This document shows, in pieces, positions 61,513 to 64,000 of a DNA stretch of 64,000 nucleotides. How positions within the stretch are numbered: the first letter of the stretch is position 1; each line of letters opens with the position of its first letter. The notes under the pieces are model-generated. The model was not told where the DNA came from, ran no database searches, and saw nothing but the letters and a program-made list of their open reading frames with translations. Source of the DNA: an uncultured Clostridia bacterium (lineage in GTDB: Bacteria; Bacillota; Clostridia; Christensenellales; CAG-138). The stretch covers positions 201,077 to 265,076 of the forward strand of contig CAMVNO010000001.1 of NCBI GenBank assembly GCA_947168855.1, written 5' to 3'. Position numbers and translations under genes: made by a program.

Positions 61513-63003
61513 TCACAATTCTATGAGGTTCGCAATGTCTTTCCCGATCATCGGAAGTATCGAGCGATCAAATGCACGAAGGATCGACACGTCATACGAT
61601 TCTTCGTCGGCGTCGCACGTGACAACACCCTTAAGCTTCGGAAAATCTTTCAGGAGCTTGTCCGGATCCGTTCCAAGTGCATGGACAAACAAGCAGCCCG
61701 GACGATCCGCATCGGATAGCCGCTCTGTAACGGCAGCGGACGCCCTGCCGGATCGGATGCTGTGCGCATTGAAGCAATCATCACCGACGATCACAAAGTC
61801 CGCTTCCCGAATCGCCGGACCGATACCGATACGATCAAGGATCATTTCCGTGCCGGCATGCAGTTTCCCGCCGACGGACGCAAGCGCAAAGCCGAGTCCG
61901 CCTCCCGCGCCGCTGCCGGGCGCTGCGGGATCGCCGCCGAGAAGCGACACTGTCAGATTGCGATCGGATCCGCAGTCGCCGATCCCTTCCGCATCGATAA
62001 GCGAAACATCCGTGTCATACAGCAGCGTCAGCTCGGTAAGCGCAACACGAGGATCGAGCTCCGTACGATCGACATGTTTGATCATCGGCAGCGTTTCCGG
62101 GCACGGTGTAACGCTGTTTCCTTCCGAATCCGTAAACCGGACGCCGAGTGCGGACAGCGCGCCGAGTCCGAGATCGGTACTCGCAGCATCGCCGAGCGCG
62201 ATCCGGATCTTTCGATAGCCGAGGTCCATTGTTTTGCGAATCAGCATCCCGACTCCGAAGCTCGACCGCTTTTCGTTCGGCGGCGTCTGTTCCGTTTCGT
62301 GCGAATCGCCTGCGGCGTCCGCCGCTTCGATCACGGCTTCGAAGCCCGGAAGTATACCGACAAGCATTTGCTTTCGTTCGCCGTTTCCGTCTTCGCAGGC
62401 AACCGTTTCATATCGTCCGCCGCATCCGGCAACCAGTGCGCGTACCGTGCCTTTTCCGCCGGAAGCAATCGACAGCCGCCGTACGCGGAACCGGTGATCC
62501 GCAGCGGCAGTGCCGATCACGCGGGAAACCTGCTCTGCACCGATACCGTTCATCGAATCGGGCGCGATCAGGATCCGGAAGCCTTCGCTTTGCCGCATCG
62601 GAACCGTCGCTTCTGTCGGAATGAACGCCGCGCCGTTCTCGTTCGGTCGGATCGTTCCCTGCGAATCAATTTCCGCGAGGATCGGATACGGGCCGAAGCT
62701 TTCCAGATCGTTTGCCTGTACCAGAGGTTTTAAGAGGCACAGACGCGTCATCAGCGCGTCCAGCGAATGCAGCGTTTCTCCCGCCGCACGGGACTGTTTG
62801 ATCCCGCCATAGCAAATAATGCAGATATAGACGGGGCTCTGCGAAATCGGATCATACGTCTCGCACGCTTCATAAAGCCCGGTCTTCGATGCGTCGGAAG
62901 CGAACGCGGCGGAAAGAGCAATCTTCCAGCAAGCACGCCGCGTTTCATCCGAAAAGTCAACGACCGGAAAGCGCATTCCGATGGGAAAATAATGCCAGAT
63001 CAT
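61513..63003 (-). CDS. Divergent glycerate kinase-like protein with N-terminal extension
   Basis: 496 residues. About 145-480 follow the GarK/GlxK glycerate kinase pattern: FRILIAPDSMNGIGAEQVSR, ASGGKGTVRALV, MLIRKTMDLGYRKIRIALG and SGAGGGLGFALASVG. The family motif GGSATNDGG reads GDAASTDLG here, so specificity may differ. The first 140 residues have no counterpart in ordinary glycerate kinases. Start overlaps the ABC-F stop by four bases. Substrate uncertain. Confidence 0.78.
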   Translation of the reverse strand: MIWHYFPIGMRFPVVDFSDETRRACWKIALSAAFASDASKTGLYEACETYDPISQSPVYICIICYGGIKQSRAAGETLHSLDALMTRLCLLKPLVQANDLESFGPYPILAEIDSQGTIRPNENGAAFIPTEATVPMRQSEGFRILIAPDSMNGIGAEQVSRVIGTAAADHRFRVRRLSIASGGKGTVRALVAGCGGRYETVACEDGNGERKQMLVGILPGFEAVIEAADAAGDSHETEQTPPNEKRSSFGVGMLIRKTMDLGYRKIRIALGDAASTDLGLGALSALGVRFTDSEGNSVTPCPETLPMIKHVDRTELDPRVALTELTLLYDTDVSLIDAEGIGDCGSDRNLTVSLLGGDPAAPGSGAGGGLGFALASVGGKLHAGTEMILDRIGIGPAIREADFVIVGDDCFNAHSIRSGRASAAVTERLSDADRPGCLFVHALGTDPDKLLKDFPKLKGVVTCDADEESYDVSILRAFDRSILPMIGKDIANLIEL

Positions 63004-64000
63004 AGTTCATCCTCCGCTGCAATTTGCTTCAGTGCTTCTTCCGCCTGTTCCAGGCGTTCATACAACTCCGTTTCTTCTGCATTGAGTACGGAGATCGTCT
63101 CGTAGAGCTGCTGCATTTTCCGATAGTCGTTCGCTTTCTGCGCGTCGTTCAGGGCTGACTCCGCTTCCATTTTGGACGTGTCGTTTTGTTCGATCAAACG
63201 TTCGATCCTTTGGACCTCCTGCTTTGCCTTCGCACGCTGCAGTTTATTCTCTTTGCGTCGCAGGAAGAGATTATCCGATTCTGTTTTGTCGCTTTGCTTT
63301 GCTTTCTCCGGCTTCCGCTCTACGATGCGCTCAAACAGATTCTCTCCCTCATCCTGTTGCTCAACAAGCCCGTCCGGCGTCATCAGGATCACCCGGTCGG
63401 CGAGTCTTCTGACCATATACCGATCATGCGTAACGATCAGTACCGTCCCCGTAAACTGCTCCAGCGCGCTCTCAAGCATTTCCGCGGATGCAATGTCCAG
63501 ATGGTTTGTCGGCTCGTCCAGGATCAGCACGTTTGCGCCGGACAGCACGAGCTTCAGAAGCCGGATCCTCGTCTTTTCTCCGCCGGACAGCGTGCCGATG
63601 CGCTTGTCGATATCGTCGTACTTGAACAGAAACATCCCGAGGTATCCGCGCAGCGTATTCCGTTCGATAAGCGGAAACGTTTCGTCCAGTTCTTCGATCA
63701 CGGTGTTCGCGTCGTTCAGTTCATAGGTGTTCTGCGCAAAATAGCCGATGCGTACCCCTGCGCCGATCTTGTATGTACCCTCCGTCTGATGGAGGCTGCC
63801 TGTCAGGATCTTCAAAAGCGTCGTCTTGCCGCATCCGTTTGCGCCGATCAGACATACGCACTGCCCCGCCCGTATCATGCCGTTCAGATGTGAAAACAGA
63901 CGCTGCTCGCCGAAACGCATACCGAGATCGTACAGTCCGATCACTTCGTTGCCGGTCGGCGCCGGCGTCGGAAATCGAAAGACGATGGACTTTTCATCGC
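63000..64000 (-). CDS. ABC-F family ATP-binding protein, C-terminal part
   Basis: The C-terminal 333 or so residues; the gene runs off the right edge. The visible frame begins inside the interdomain linker (FRFPTPAPTGNEVIGLYDL), then the second ABC domain: Walker A LIGANGCGKTTLL, signature TLSGGEKTRIRLL, Walker B VLILDEPTNHLD and switch His VTHDRYMV. A charged coiled coil (about 90 residues) closes the chain. Without membrane helices, it is a ribosome-associated ABC-F factor (YkpA/EttA-like or antibiotic-resistance type cannot be told apart without the linker). Confidence 0.92.
   Translation of the reverse strand, partial: DEKSIVFRFPTPAPTGNEVIGLYDLGMRFGEQRLFSHLNGMIRAGQCVCLIGANGCGKTTLLKILTGSLHQTEGTYKIGAGVRIGYFAQNTYELNDANTVIEELDETFPLIERNTLRGYLGMFLFKYDDIDKRIGTLSGGEKTRIRLLKLVLSGANVLILDEPTNHLDIASAEMLESALEQFTGTVLIVTHDRYMVRRLADRVILMTPDGLVEQQDEGENLFERIVERKPEKAKQSDKTESDNLFLRRKENKLQRAKAKQEVQRIERLIEQNDTSKMEAESALNDAQKANDYRKMQQLYETISVLNAEETELYERLEQAEEALKQIAAEDEL

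Overview
The window looks like core chromosome of a Gram-positive bacterium of the class Clostridia, probably an uncultured gut-type lineage. The clues are strong AGGAGG-type ribosome binding sites, TTGACA/TATAAT promoters, a T-box leader before valS, a Gram-positive SOS box (CGAACATATGTTCG), CCA encoded in all 16 tRNA genes, the ThiI plus cysteine desulfurase pair, and many lipoproteins with Pro/Thr-rich PTPEP linkers. Base composition is moderate to high GC by eye. I see no phage, transposase, CRISPR array or rRNA; the species assignment is inference.

Layout. 1-2.5 kb: a leftward Crp/Fnr regulator plus a NitT/TauT-type ABC importer, cut by the window edge. 2.6-5.7 kb: rightward xth-maf-uvrC repair/housecleaning operon. 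5.8-17.5 kb: mostly leftward genes (PH-like membrane protein, EF-G-like GTPase, S41 protease with ahcY, a P-loop ATPase, a large lipoprotein, an M18 aminopeptidase, tRNA-Pro, thiI with a cysteine desulfurase). 17.7-22 kb: rightward zinc-ribbon surface protein, small proteins and an SDR. 22-25.7 kb: leftward operon of an SGNH hydrolase, an acyltransferase, a TSCPD protein and a ROK kinase, then a small gene under an SOS promoter. 25.8-28.7 kb: a ComEC-type metallo-beta-lactamase lipoprotein, an ECF sigma factor with a large C-terminal domain and a nucleotidyltransferase. 28.8-29.4 kb: six tRNAs. 29.4-33.6 kb: queA-tgt-tsaE-tsaB-rimI-secC, a tRNA/ribosome modification operon. 33.7-35.4 kb: two tRNA-Ser genes and a MATE exporter. 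35.5-39.2 kb: a broken sigma/anti-sigma remnant and two secreted deacetylases. 39.3-43.5 kb: sugar isomerase-pgi-rodA-GNAT. 43.7-46.8 kb: a PLP enzyme, radC and small genes. 46.8-49.2 kb: two putative zinc peptidases flanking a hairpin array, then seven tRNAs. 49.3-52.8 kb: valS with a T-box. 52.8-64 kb: a DUF885 lipoprotein and a long leftward operon ABC-F, glycerate-kinase-like, pdp, polA, coaE, slt, lspA, rluD.

The most unusual signals are non-coding. Three genes (xth, the MBL lipoprotein and radC) have a good -10 box exactly six bases before an ATG with no Shine-Dalgarno, as expected for leaderless mRNAs; two of them share their -35 with a divergent promoter. A hairpin module occurs three times at 35.5-38.4 kb with paired base changes in its stem. 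A 47.36-47.50 kb element chains small hairpins with CATCAC spacers and ends in a terminator. A sigma factor carries a C-terminal domain that has its own internal ribosome binding site, and an SOS box controls a tiny gene with no polymerase next to it.
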